Source: Palsa-883 sp963826975 (lineage in GTDB: Bacteria > Pseudomonadota > Alphaproteobacteria > Acetobacterales > Acetobacteraceae). From it: DNA of 64,000 nt. The notes under the pieces are model-generated. The model was not told where the DNA came from. It made no database searches and saw nothing but the letters and a program-made list of their open reading frames with translations. Below are positions 26,725-35,900 of the stretch, in pieces. The DNA is taken from positions 1-64,000 of the forward strand of contig CAWGZJ010000028.1 in assembly GCA_963826975.1 (NCBI GenBank), written 5' to 3'. The first letter of the stretch is position 1, and the number at the start of each line of letters is the position of its first letter. A program made the translations under genes and the position numbers.

Positions 26725-28248
26725 ATGCGCAGGCAAACCTGGTGGCAGGCGTGCATGATAGCGGCGGGGCTCGCCTGCGGGGCAGCGCCCGCGATCGCCC
26801 AGAAATCGGCGGACACCCTGCGTTTCACCTCGCGCAATGCGATCCCGAACGTCGATTTCTATTACAACTCGTTGCGCGAGGGCTACGTCGTCCAGATCCA
26901 CGCCCAGGACGGGCTGGTCTATCGCGACCCCGACACCTTCCAGATCAAGCCACTGCTCGCCGTGTCCTGGAAGCCGGTGGACGACACCACCATCGACTTC
27001 GAACTGCGCAAGGGCGTCACGTTCCACAACGGTGACAAGTTCAGCGCCGACGACGTGGTCTACACCATCAACGGCCTGCTGGCCGACAAGGACCTGGCGG
27101 TCCCCAGCAACTACCTGTTCCTCGCCGGCGCTGAGAAACTGGATGACTATCATGTGCGCATCAAGCTGAAGCGGGTGTTCCCGGCGGCGCTGCAATACAT
27201 CGCGATGGTGCTGCCGATCTATCCGCAGGCGTATCGCGAGCGCGTCGGCCCCGACGGCTTCTCCAAGGCGCCGATAGGCACCGGGCCGTACAAGATCACC
27301 AAGGTCGACGGCGTCAACGAGATCGATATGGAGCGCTACGACGGCTATTACCCCGACAGCCCGAAGGGCAAGCCGGCGATCCGTTTCATCAAGATCCACG
27401 AGGTCGCCGACGCGGCAACCGAAATGGCCGAGTTGCTGGGCGGGCGCGCCGACTGGATCTGGGACTTCAGCCCCGACCAGTTCGACGCCGTCGCCGCCAT
27501 GCCGACCCTGACCGCGCTGCGCGCCGAGACGATGCGCGTCGCCTACATGCAGATCGACGCCGCCGGGCGCACCGGGGCGGACAACCCGCTGACCAAGCAG
27601 AAGGTGCGCCAGGCGATCGCCTACGCACTGGATCGCGCGACCATGGCGAAGCAGCTCATGCAGGGCAATTCCCGCCCGCTGGACGCGCCGTGCTTCCCCA
27701 CCCAGTTCGGCTGCGACCAGGCCGCCGCGGTGCACTACCCCTATGACCCGGCAAAGGCCAAGCAGTTGCTCGCCGAGGCCGGCTATCCAAACGGCTTCGA
27801 CACCACGCTGGTGTCCTACATCCTGTCGCAATGGGAAGGTGCCATCCAGGGCTACCTGCAGGCGGTCGGCATCCGCGCCCATATCAACCACCTGCAGGTC
27901 GCCGCGGTGATCCAGCAGGTGCAAGCCGGCAAGACGCCGATCAACATCGGAAGCTGGGGCAGCTACTCCATCAACGACGTCTCGGCCTTCTTCCCTTACT
28001 GGTTCACCGGCTCGGCCAGCGACTACATGCGCGATCCGGAGGTCGAAAAGCTGGTGACTCAGGGTGGCGCCGTGAGCGATCCGGATCAGCGCCGCAAGGC
28101 CTACAGCGAGGCGATCAAGCTGATCACCGAGCAGGCGGAATTCGTGCCGCTGTTCACCTACGTGAAGACCTACGGCTTCTCCCGCCAGCTAAGCTTCAAG
28201 CCGTTTCCGGACGAATTGCCGCGGTTCTATCTGTCGAGCTGGAAGTAA
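26725..28248 (+). CDS. Family-5 extracellular solute-binding protein (peptide/opine/nickel type)
   Basis: The product is 507 residues. The signal peptide MRRQTWWQACMIAAGLACGA ends at AIAQ. The SBP_bac_5 fold is shown by VYRDPDTFQIKPLLAVSWKP, FELRKGVTFHNGDKFSADDV, GTGPYKITKVD and VRQAIAYALDRATMAKQLM. Such proteins bind peptides, opines, polyamine-like solutes or Ni complexes. GGAGG at 26715 sets the start. No permease or ATPase genes follow: the next gene is ctrA on the other strand. This is an orphan binding protein that must share a transporter encoded elsewhere. Confidence 0.92.
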   Translation: MRRQTWWQACMIAAGLACGAAPAIAQKSADTLRFTSRNAIPNVDFYYNSLREGYVVQIHAQDGLVYRDPDTFQIKPLLAVSWKPVDDTTIDFELRKGVTFHNGDKFSADDVVYTINGLLADKDLAVPSNYLFLAGAEKLDDYHVRIKLKRVFPAALQYIAMVLPIYPQAYRERVGPDGFSKAPIGTGPYKITKVDGVNEIDMERYDGYYPDSPKGKPAIRFIKIHEVADAATEMAELLGGRADWIWDFSPDQFDAVAAMPTLTALRAETMRVAYMQIDAAGRTGADNPLTKQKVRQAIAYALDRATMAKQLMQGNSRPLDAPCFPTQFGCDQAAAVHYPYDPAKAKQLLAEAGYPNGFDTTLVSYILSQWEGAIQGYLQAVGIRAHINHLQVAAVIQQVQAGKTPINIGSWGSYSINDVSAFFPYWFTGSASDYMRDPEVEKLVTQGGAVSDPDQRRKAYSEAIKLITEQAEFVPLFTYVKTYGFSRQLSFKPFPDELPRFYLSSWK

Positions 28249-28393
28249 TCTTCGCCGAGAGCGCTCGCCGATACGCGAACGACCGGCGCGGGGTGGATAG
28301 CCGGCTCAGGACCGACCATGGGAGTACAACATCGGCGGGCAGAGCGCCCCTATGCGCCGCCAAGTCCGTGTGCCGCCAAGTCGGTGTGCCAGG

Positions 28394-29146
28394 TCACGCC
28401 GCTGACAGCACTGGTCCGTCCGCCAGCGCCGGGATGCGCAGCGGCGTGGGTGCCGGCGCGCCCTCGTGCGCGACCACGGGTTCGCGTATCATGTAGCCGC
28501 GGCCCCAGATCGTGCCGATCATGTTGTCGGCACCGGCCTGCGCCAGCTTCTTGCGCAGCTTGCAGACGAACACGTCGATGATCTTCATCTCCGGTTCATC
28601 CATGCCGCCATAAAGGTGATTGAGGAACGCTTCTTTGGTAAGCACCATGCCCTTGCGCAGCACCAGCAGTTCGAGAATGGAATATTCCTTGCCGGTCAAC
28701 GGCACCATCCGGCCCTCGACGGTGACCTCGCGGCTGTCCATGTTGAGCCGCAGCGGCCCGATATACAGGGTGGACTGGCTGAAGCCCTTGCTGCGCCGGA
28801 CAATGGCCTGAATGCGGGCGAGCAGCTCCGCGCGATCAAACGGCTTGGTGATGAAGTCGTCGGCGCCGAGGCCGAGGCCTTTGACCTTGGCGGCCGGGCG
28901 GGTCAAGCCGGACAGAATCAGAACGGGGGTGTCGTTGCGCCCGATGCGCAGGCGGCGGACCACCTCGAATCCCTCGATGTCCGGCAGCATCAGGTCCAGG
29001 ATGACAATGTCGTAGTCATAGTGGCGGGCGAGTTCCAGGGCTTCCTCGCCGGTATCGACGTGGTTCACCACGGCACCGCTCGACTTTAGCATCAGCGCGA
29101 CACCTCGTGCCGCGGTGATGTCGTCTTCCACAAGAAGGACGCGCAT
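28394..29146 (-). CDS. ctrA: Cell-cycle response regulator CtrA
   Basis: The product is 250 residues. The receiver domain has EDD at 7-9, phospho-acceptor Asp51 (VILDLMLPD) and Lys of ITKPFDRAEL. The OmpR-type winged helix has VPLTGKEYSILELLVLRKG and the near-invariant FLNHLYGGMDEPEMKIIDVF, CKLRKKL and WGRGYMIREP, diagnostic of alphaproteobacterial CtrA. It activates and represses cell-cycle, flagellar and GTA genes. A Pro/Ala-rich tail of about 20 residues after REPVVAHEG is longer than in Caulobacter. It is divergent from fliI across an AT-rich 149-bp region; I found no exact TTAA-N7-TTAA box there. Confidence 0.93.
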   Translation of the reverse strand: MRVLLVEDDITAARGVALMLKSSGAVVNHVDTGEEALELARHYDYDIVILDLMLPDIEGFEVVRRLRIGRNDTPVLILSGLTRPAAKVKGLGLGADDFITKPFDRAELLARIQAIVRRSKGFSQSTLYIGPLRLNMDSREVTVEGRMVPLTGKEYSILELLVLRKGMVLTKEAFLNHLYGGMDEPEMKIIDVFVCKLRKKLAQAGADNMIGTIWGRGYMIREPVVAHEGAPAPTPLRIPALADGPVLSAA

Positions 29147-29295
29147 TGACGGTTCTCCGGTGTTGGGGATTATAGATACCACTATTGCGTGTATTGTCCA
29201 TAGTTCTTTCACTAAATAGGTGCATTTTGTTCGGAAATTCTTTGAAAACTTGTAGACTTCAAGAACATACAACCGAGTTCATCACGCCTAATGCA

Positions 29296-30660
29296 ATGGT
29301 CTCAATGCACGAAACATCTCTCATGGAAAAACTCCAAGGCTGCCGGGCGGCGGTGGCCGACCTCCTGCCAACGTGCATCCAGGGGACGCTCACTGGCGTC
29401 AGCGGCCTCGCGGTGGAGATCGCCGGGCTCGCTGGGGTAACCTCGGTCGGTGACCGCATTGGCTTGTCCGCCCGGGACAACCGCCCTGTTCTGGCGGAAA
29501 TCGTCGGTTTTCGCGGCGGTCTCGCGCAGGCACTGCCATTCGGCGCCGCCGACGGGCTCGGCCCGGGCGGCCGGGCCGTCGTGCTGGGCTACGGGGGTAC
29601 CCTGGCCGTCGCCAACTCCTGGCTTGGCCGCGTGATCGATCCGCTCGGTGCTCCGCTGGACGACCGTGGCCGGTTGGCGCTCGGCCCGGTCCGGCGCGTG
29701 GTTCGCGCCGCTCCTCCGCCGGCAACCGCGCGCGCCAGGCTCGGGCCACGGATCGACCTTGGCGTCCGCGCAGTCGACCTGTTCGCCACCTGCCGACAGG
29801 GTCAGCGCCTCGGCCTGTTCGCGGGATCCGGCGTCGGCAAGTCGACCCTGCTTGGCATGCTGGCCCGCCAGGCGGTCTGCGACGTGGCCGTCCTCGCCCT
29901 GGTCGGCGAGCGCGGACGGGAGGTCCGCGAATTCATCGAAGATGATCTCGGCGCCGACGGCCTGGCACGATCCGTGGTGGTGGTTGCCACGTCCGACACC
30001 TCGCCGCTGCTGCGTCGGCAGGCCGCCTACGCCGCGATGACCGTCGCCGAGCACTTCCGCGACCAGGGCAAGTCCGTCCTGCTCATGATGGACAGCGTCA
30101 CCCGCTTCTGCCTCGCGCTGCGCGAGATCGGGCTTGCCGCCGGGGAACCGCCGGCCACGCGCGGCTATCCGCCCAGCACGTTCGCGGAACTGCCGCGGTT
30201 GCTGGAGCGCGCCGGACCGGGGCTGGAACGAGCCGACGGCACGGCGGGCCACATCACCGCGCTGTTCAACGTTCTGGTCGAGGGCGACGATCAAAACGAG
30301 CCTGTCGCCGACGCGGTGCGCGGCACGCTGGACGGGCACATCGTGCTGGACCGGCGCATCGCCGAGGGCGGCCGCTACCCGGCGGTGGACGTGCTGCGCT
30401 CGTTGTCGCGCGCCGTGCCCGGCTGCAACAGCGCCGAGGAGAACGCATTGGTCCGCCGCGCCCGCGCCATTCTGGCCACCTGGGCCGATATGGCCGATCT
30501 GGTTCGCCTCGGGGCCTATCGGGCCGGCACCGACCCGGTGGTCGACGAAGCGGTTGCGCTGGCGCCACGCATCGAGGCGCTGTTGGTTCAGGACAAACAG
30601 GAGCACAGCCTGCTGGCGGCAAGCTTCGCCGCTCTGCGCGCAACGTTGGCGCCACGCTGA
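29296..30660 (+). CDS. fliI: Flagellar type III export ATPase FliI
   Basis: The product is 454 residues from ATG 29296. Walker A is AGSGVGKST, then LVGERGREVREFIED and the Walker B region VLLMMDSVTRFCLALREIGL. GYPPSTFAELPRLLERAG and the C-terminal EGGRYPAVDVLRSLSR follow. It energises export of flagellar rod, hook and filament subunits at the base of the flagellum. The start is uncertain: ATG 29296, 29305 and 29323 are all possible and no Shine-Dalgarno is clear. fliJ follows after 1 bp. No other flagellar genes are in the window. Confidence 0.93.
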   Translation: MVSMHETSLMEKLQGCRAAVADLLPTCIQGTLTGVSGLAVEIAGLAGVTSVGDRIGLSARDNRPVLAEIVGFRGGLAQALPFGAADGLGPGGRAVVLGYGGTLAVANSWLGRVIDPLGAPLDDRGRLALGPVRRVVRAAPPPATARARLGPRIDLGVRAVDLFATCRQGQRLGLFAGSGVGKSTLLGMLARQAVCDVAVLALVGERGREVREFIEDDLGADGLARSVVVVATSDTSPLLRRQAAYAAMTVAEHFRDQGKSVLLMMDSVTRFCLALREIGLAAGEPPATRGYPPSTFAELPRLLERAGPGLERADGTAGHITALFNVLVEGDDQNEPVADAVRGTLDGHIVLDRRIAEGGRYPAVDVLRSLSRAVPGCNSAEENALVRRARAILATWADMADLVRLGAYRAGTDPVVDEAVALAPRIEALLVQDKQEHSLLAASFAALRATLAPR

Positions 30661-30661
30661 C

Positions 30662-31114
30662 ATGGCCCGCGAACCGCTGGGCACATTGCTACGCTTGCGC
30701 CGGCTAGAGGTGCAGGACCGGATACGTGCCCTGGCAACCGCGATCCGGGCCGAGGAATCAGCCCACTTGGCCCGCACGGCGTGCGCCAAATCGATCGCAC
30801 GGGAGACCTTGGCGGCGCGGTCCCTCGCCGAGCGTGACGCCACGCTGGCCGGCTTTGCCGCTTGGCGCGTGCGCGCCGTGCAGGCCCTGCGGGCGGCCGA
30901 GGCACAGGCCAACCAGGCTGCAAATGAGACGCAAGCGGCGCGCGCCGCGCTTGGCGATGCACGCGGCGCGATGCGTGCCGTGGAGCTGGCACTGGAACGA
31001 CGCAAGCTCGCCACCGAACAGGCGGCGCAGCGATCGGCGCAGCACGCGCTGGATGATGCGACGCGCCGGCAGGGCAGCGCCGATCGCCGCCAGGCAATCG
31101 GGTCAACCGAGTGA
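30662..31114 (+). CDS. fliJ: FliJ-like flagellar export chaperone
   Basis: The product is 150 residues, almost wholly Ala/Arg/Glu-rich and predicted helical. It has heptad-like runs such as RLRRLEVQDRIRALATAIRA and a long central coiled coil. It begins 1 bp after the fliI stop, the conserved place for FliJ, which forms a stalk in the FliI hexamer and carries export chaperones. Sequence conservation in FliJ is poor, so the call rests mainly on position, length and coiled-coil character. Confidence 0.75.
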   Translation: MAREPLGTLLRLRRLEVQDRIRALATAIRAEESAHLARTACAKSIARETLAARSLAERDATLAGFAAWRVRAVQALRAAEAQANQAANETQAARAALGDARGAMRAVELALERRKLATEQAAQRSAQHALDDATRRQGSADRRQAIGSTE

Positions 31115-31254
31115 CGGCCAGGGCTTTCCCTTAAAACCCTTCCTTTGGCACTAATATGATCGACCAAGCCACATCGATATCAAGTGCACTTTATCGATCC
31201 TTGCACGATGTTCTGTGTCTGACCGCAAATGCAGACCATAGTTAGGAAGGCAAT

Positions 31255-31941
31255 GTGAGTGACCCAGAGGCATCTGTGCCATCATATGCCGAGCAGGTGA
31301 GACGCATCGACGTACAGCTACGCAGCCGTTTTCCGCATCTCCCGACACGCATCTATGACGTGCATCCCTTTGGCTATGTAATCGTGTTCGATGCCGAACT
31401 GCTGGATGCGCAAAAGATCGAGAAAGAGTTCGACGGACAGATTCGCTGGCTTACCGTCCCAGTACGGATTTCCAACGATAGACCACCGGCATACCGGAGG
31501 GAGCTGGCACCTATTCAGGATAGCGAGCTTGCCCACGACTTCGCGGGCATGTCGCTGTCGACATTTGCATTCGAGAATCTCGTCGCAGCCCGCTTTCCGG
31601 AATTGTCAGTCATCGGCAGCCGGCTTGTCTCCGGCGCGGCTCAGACCATCGAGTTGCTGATCGGGCAGGGGACGGATGCGCGGTTGCAGCAGCGCGTATT
31701 GACGTTCTGCCAAGCCCTGGGTCTCCCGTGTATATTCCATCTGATCGAGGACGCTGGTCCTGCCCGGATCGCTTCTATCCCCTTGGTGATGGACCCGCTG
31801 AAAGTCGTGGCCACAAGGTCCAGAGGTCGGTCGATGTGTCGGCTAGCACTCCCGGCTACCCCGGCCGCGCGCGTGAGTTTGCACGCGCGCGAGTTCGTCG
31901 CGGCACGCTTGCTCGAGTTCGGGAAGATCTTCCCGGACTAG
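31255..31941 (+). CDS. Hypothetical protein, unrecognised
   Basis: The frame begins with GTG 31255 after AGGAAGG and encodes 228 residues without signal peptide or membrane span. The first 190 residues look like an ordinary folded alpha/beta protein (FGYVIVFDAELLDAQKIEKE, STFAFENLVAARFPELSVIG). Codon use is less G/C-biased than the neighbours, suggesting acquisition. The last 33 residues overlap the HEPN gene on the opposite strand by about 100 bp and look like a compositional shadow (TPAARVSLHAREF), so the real C-terminus may be altered by recombination or an indel. I assign no function. Confidence 0.55.
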   Translation: MSDPEASVPSYAEQVRRIDVQLRSRFPHLPTRIYDVHPFGYVIVFDAELLDAQKIEKEFDGQIRWLTVPVRISNDRPPAYRRELAPIQDSELAHDFAGMSLSTFAFENLVAARFPELSVIGSRLVSGAAQTIELLIGQGTDARLQQRVLTFCQALGLPCIFHLIEDAGPARIASIPLVMDPLKVVATRSRGRSMCRLALPATPAARVSLHAREFVAARLLEFGKIFPD

Positions 31942-32220
31942 CTTCCACATGACAGGCGCGGAGACGTTCTCGTAGTCATGGCGCAGCACGTTGCCGATGC
32001 CGGCGACCTTCGGCCACGGAATTTCCGGGTGCCTGGCCTTAACCTCGTCGGGCAGGCGGCGGCTGGCCTCCGAGATGATTTCGACGCCGCGCTCGATCGC
32101 CCATTGCTTCTCCCAATCGGCCTTGAAGGATTCGAGCGAAATATCTCCTAGCAGGCCACGGACGCGCTCGATCGCATCAACAATATCAGTGAGATATGGA
32201 GAGGCCGTGCTCTCGGCCAT
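31843..32220 (-). CDS. HEPN-domain protein (DUF86 type), toxin of a HEPN/MNT pair
   Basis: The product is 125 residues. The DUF86/HEPN pattern is visible: YLTDIVDAIERVRGLL, RGVEIISEASRRLP and the core IPWPKVAGIGNVLRHDYENV, which holds the R-x4-6-H RNase/AMPylation-site motif (RHDYENV). HEPN proteins of this class are RNases neutralised by the partner nucleotidyltransferase, which AMPylates the Tyr in RHDY. Its ATG overlaps the stop of the MNT gene upstream (ATGA). The ~20 C-terminal residues after ACRDELARV are unusual and overlap the end of the convergent hypothetical gene. Confidence 0.88.
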   Translation of the reverse strand: MAESTASPYLTDIVDAIERVRGLLGDISLESFKADWEKQWAIERGVEIISEASRRLPDEVKARHPEIPWPKVAGIGNVLRHDYENVSAPVMWKLVREDLPELEQACRDELARVQTHARGRGSREC

Positions 32221-32513
32221 CAGAACACAGGCACGGCGGTTGCTTCAATCCGCGCCCGCAGCACCCTATGGATGCTGTCACGGGTCATGATGTCGGTCTT
32301 GCGGCCGAGTATCCTGGTCGCAGCGTGCTTCACGTCCATCAGCTCGAACAGGCCGAACTTCCCCTCTTCGTAATCGAAGAACAGATCAACGTCGAAGTCG
32401 TCGCGCGCGTCGCCTCGCGCGGTCGAGCCGAACAGGTAAAGGTGCTGCACGCCGAGCCGCTTGAGCTCAGCCTCGTGCTCCCTAAGTCGGGCTATGGCTT
32501 CAGTCCGTTCCAT
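32220..32513 (-). CDS. Minimal nucleotidyltransferase (MNT), antitoxin of the HEPN/MNT pair
   Basis: The product is 97 residues. The nucleotidyltransferase signature LYLFGSTARGDARDDFDVDL carries the GS-x10-DxD catalytic pattern, followed by a third acidic site in GRKTDIMTRD. The family neutralises the HEPN RNase by AMPylation of its active-site Tyr. ATG 32513 is chosen because it starts the conserved MERTEAIARL; the open frame upstream to 32600 has no family match. It is translationally coupled to the HEPN gene. Confidence 0.9.
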   Translation of the reverse strand: MERTEAIARLREHEAELKRLGVQHLYLFGSTARGDARDDFDVDLFFDYEEGKFGLFELMDVKHAATRILGRKTDIMTRDSIHRVLRARIEATAVPVF

Positions 32514-32565
32514 TGGAGCAGTGTAGCACGATCGGGCGTTTCTTTCGAACTGTTGTGGACGCGGC

Positions 32566-35110
32566 TCAACCGCGTTTCGGCGTCTGCAGCCGGACCACAT
32601 TCGACGATCGTCGTGGCCGGCCGCGCAGGTGGGTCAGCATTGCCTGCATCTCGCGGATGGTGAATGGCTTGCGCAGCATGCCGCTGATCGGGTTGGCGGC
32701 ACTCACCGAAGGATCTGCCATCTCGGCATAACCGGTGATGAGAACGATGGGCACGTCGATGTCCAGTTCCTGCACAGCGGCGGCAACCTGCAAGCCATTC
32801 ATCCCCGGCATCGCGTAGTCGACAATCAGAATATCCACGCCGGACCCGGCGTCCGACAGCAGCGCAAGCGCCGCTGCGCCGTCGTCTGCCCCCATTACCT
32901 CGCACCCGAGATCCCGCAGCATTTCCACGGTGACCTCGCGCACTGCCGCATCGTCATCCACGACCAGCGCCACAGTTGGCGCGATCGGCCGGCCAAACGG
33001 AGCGGCGTTGGATTTGCCGCGCGCCGTTGCCACTTCCTCGACGGCGCGCGGCAGCAGGATGGTGACCTCCGTGCCACGATTTGGCGCGCTCGACAGCCGC
33101 ACGGTTCCGCCGGACTGGCGCGCCAGACCGTAGACCTCGACTCAGTCCGAGGCCGGAGCCCTCGGGTCCCTTGGTGGTAAAGAACGGTTCGAACGCGCGG
33201 CGCTGCACCTCCGGCGTCATTCCGCTTCCGGTATCGATGACGCTCAATCGGATATACTCGCCGGGCGCGATATCGCCCGCGCCGCCTTGGCTTCCAACGG
33301 CAGCTTCGTTTGCCGTGAGGATCGTGATCCGGCCGCCGTCAGGCATCGCGTCGCGCGCGTTCAGGCACAGATTCAGGATCGCTGCCTCGACCTGGCCGGG
33401 ATCCACCAGCGCGGGCTGCAAATCCGCTGCAAGGTCGGTGACAATCTGGATCCGGCGGCCAATCGCGCCAGTGGCCAGCGCGACCACCTCCGCGATCAGG
33501 CGATTGAGATCGGTCGGCTGTGCGGCCAGCCGCTGGCGGCGCGCGAAGGCGAGCAGGCGCGCGGTCAACTGGGCGCCGCGTTGCACGGCACCGGTGGCAC
33601 GCTCGATCAGCGCCTGCATTCGCTCCTGATCCGTGGCGCGGCCACTGGCGACGCGCCGCTCCATGAGCTCAAGGTTGCCCAGAATGGTCGCCAGCAGATT
33701 GTTGAAGTCGTGTGCGATGCCACCGGCGAGTTGCCCGACCGCCTGCAGCTTCTGCGCCTGGTGCAGCGCAACCTCGGTCCGTTCGCGCTCGGTGACCGCC
33801 ACCTGCAGCCGGTTGTTCGACTCCGAAAGTTCCTTGGTGCGCTCGGTCACCAGAGCTTCCAGCAACTCCGCCTGATGCTCGCGCTCAAGCTCGCGCGCGT
33901 GCAACGCCGCCGCCATCGCATTGAACGAAATCGCCAGCGCACCAAATTCCGAACGCTGCTCGCCGACATCCGCGCGCGCCGACAGATCACCTTCGCGCCA
34001 CCGGCGCGCGGCCGCCAGCAGGCGTTCCGTCGGACCGATGATGAAGCGGCGTGCGGCGAGCATGGTGAGAACCAGCGCCAGGGCTGCCGACAGGGCCGCG
34101 AACTCGATTTCACGTCGGCTTGCCTTGTCGATGTCCGCGGTCATGTCGGGCGGAAAGAATGCAGCAACGATCGCCAGCCCCTGCGGGGGCAGCGTGGCAG
34201 GGATGTAGGCAATCAGGCGTTGCCTGCCGTCGTAACTCTGAATGGTTGCGATGCCCGCGGCATCCCGCCGGATCAGGGCGAGTGTCGCGGGCTGCACCTT
34301 CCGATTCGGATTTCCCCCGAGGCCACGCAGGCCCCCAAGCATATTGCCGTCACGATCAATGATCGCCAGGCTGGCGTTGGCCAGTAGCTTGCTGCGATTG
34401 AAGCGCAGTTCCGCGAGGTGGCGATTAAGCCAGTCGAGGTCCAACGCCACCACGACCACGACAAATGGATCACTGCTGGAAATGGATCCCGCTTGCCCGG
34501 GAAGCGAAGACATCGGCAACCCCATCGGCAGGAACGGCCCGTCGATGCCCGCCATCGTGGTATACGTGCCGATGCGAAACGCGTTGGCGCTGAGCAGATC
34601 CGCGATCCATTCCGGCCTCGGCGCACTCGCGCTGGCCAAATTCGGGTCGGACGCGCAAACCGCGCGCCCCATCCCGTTGTACAGGGCAATGAATTTATAG
34701 GCCGGCAGGTCGTGCCGCAGGGTCGCCATCTGCTCGGAGCATGTCGGGTCCAGCGCCACCAGCTTGGCAAATTGGCCGGTTGCGGAGGCAAGCTGGCGGG
34801 CGCCCTCGACGATGCTGACCAAATCACCCTTGACCAGATCCGCCTGCCGCATCGCCAGTTCGCCAAGCTGGCCGGCCCGCTCCTGCCGAAGATCGATCTG
34901 CACAAACAGTTGCGCCGCGATCATCGGCAACAGACAGACCAGGATCAGCAGCAATAGCCGCAATGGCAGGCCCGTGCCGTGGTCGTGGCTGCGTCGGGCC
35001 GTGGCGCGAACAGTCGTCGGCTCGCCGGACTGCGGGTCGATCGCGGCACGATCCGGTGTGGCGCTGCCGTGGTCCACGTCCAATTCAATCCTCCCGGCCA
35101 ATTCAATCAT
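32566..35110 (-). pseudogene. Membrane hybrid sensor histidine kinase with receiver domain, one-base frameshift
   Basis: Repaired length is 847 residues. Order: N-terminal TM (LRLLLLILVCLLPMIAAQLF), a periplasmic Cache-like sensor of ~270 residues, a second TM, HAMP (RRFIIGPTERLLAAARRW), HisKA with phospho-His in GGIAHDFNNLLATILGN, HATPase_c (LNARDAMPDGG, DTGSGMTPEVQ) and a C-terminal receiver with LVVDDD and IVDYAMPGMNG. Near 33138-33142 one surplus base breaks the G2 box: removing it restores GLGLSQVYGLARQSGGTVRL. It lies 33 bp downstream of the PhnZ-like gene and may be cotranscribed. The ligand is unknown. The conserved rest argues for a sequencing indel. Confidence 0.85.
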
Positions 35111-35143
35111 CCCCCCGCCGACGCATCGCGTGAGCCGGCGGTG

Positions 35144-35737
35144 CTAGCTCACAGGACGATCTCGCGCCGGCTTGGGTATGCCGACGGACGACTGAATATG
35201 GCACTGCGCGAGAAACGGCACGAAATGCTCGAGGTCCGGGGTCGGCAGATCCTTCACCTTTGCCGCGTCGTCGCAACGCCGCAGCAGCACCGCGGTTTCC
35301 GCATACGGCTCGGCACGGAATGCCGCGACTTCCGGCGGCGACATCGGTCCGCCTTGCAGGCTGAGGCTGAGCACGCTGTCGGGCGACAGCAGACCAAAAT
35401 AATCCGGCTCGATCGCGCACAGATACCGCTTGGCCGCCACATGCAGGCGGACCGGTTCCGTCACGTCCGCCGGGAAAAATCGCACCAGAAACGCGTGCCC
35501 GAGCATTTCATGCCGGTCGTCAAGCCCGTCAGCGGCGGGGTTGTCACCCAAGCCGTGCACCATGTGCCCGATGTCATGCAGCAGCGCCGCGGCGATCAGT
35601 GCCGGCCCGCCGCCCGATCGCTCGACGAACAGCGCAGACTGCAGCGCGTGCTGCAATTGCGATACGTCGTGCAGCCCATAGCGGTGCTGGCCTTTGTCCG
35701 CCATGAGCGACATCAGCCACTCGATCGACCCCACCAT
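35144..35737 (-). CDS. PhnZ-like HD-domain mixed-valent di-iron oxygenase
   Basis: The product is 197 residues. HD ligands are visible as HALQSALFVERSG, AAALLHDIGHM, HEMLGHAFL and LHVAAKRYLCAIEPDYF. The pattern is that of the HDIG proteins of phosphonate-degradation operons. PhnZ oxidises (1-hydroxy-2-aminoethyl)phosphonate, cleaving C-P; its partner PhnY is a 2OG oxygenase that is not adjacent here. Start 35737 has no strong ribosome site, and Met9 is an alternative. Its nearest partner is the histidine kinase downstream. Relatives also cleave other substrates, so phosphonate use is likely but not certain. Confidence 0.78.
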   Translation of the reverse strand: MVGSIEWLMSLMADKGQHRYGLHDVSQLQHALQSALFVERSGGGPALIAAALLHDIGHMVHGLGDNPAADGLDDRHEMLGHAFLVRFFPADVTEPVRLHVAAKRYLCAIEPDYFGLLSPDSVLSLSLQGGPMSPPEVAAFRAEPYAETAVLLRRCDDAAKVKDLPTPDLEHFVPFLAQCHIQSSVGIPKPARDRPVS

Positions 35738-35900
35738 CCAGTGCCCCGTCCGGTTACGCCATCGGAATGCCCCATCGGAGTGTCCAAAGGGGATGCCAAA
35801 CTAGCATCTGCCATCGGCAAAGCAAAATGGATTGCGGGCATCCGCGATAAGTGGTTGCACACCACGCAGATGACAGGACACTTACCGAAGGGAAGCCCAC

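Noticed and set aside
31728..31952. Alternate frame as the true C-terminus of the hypothetical protein at 31255
   Set aside because: No homology signal favours it and there is no clear point of frame switch.
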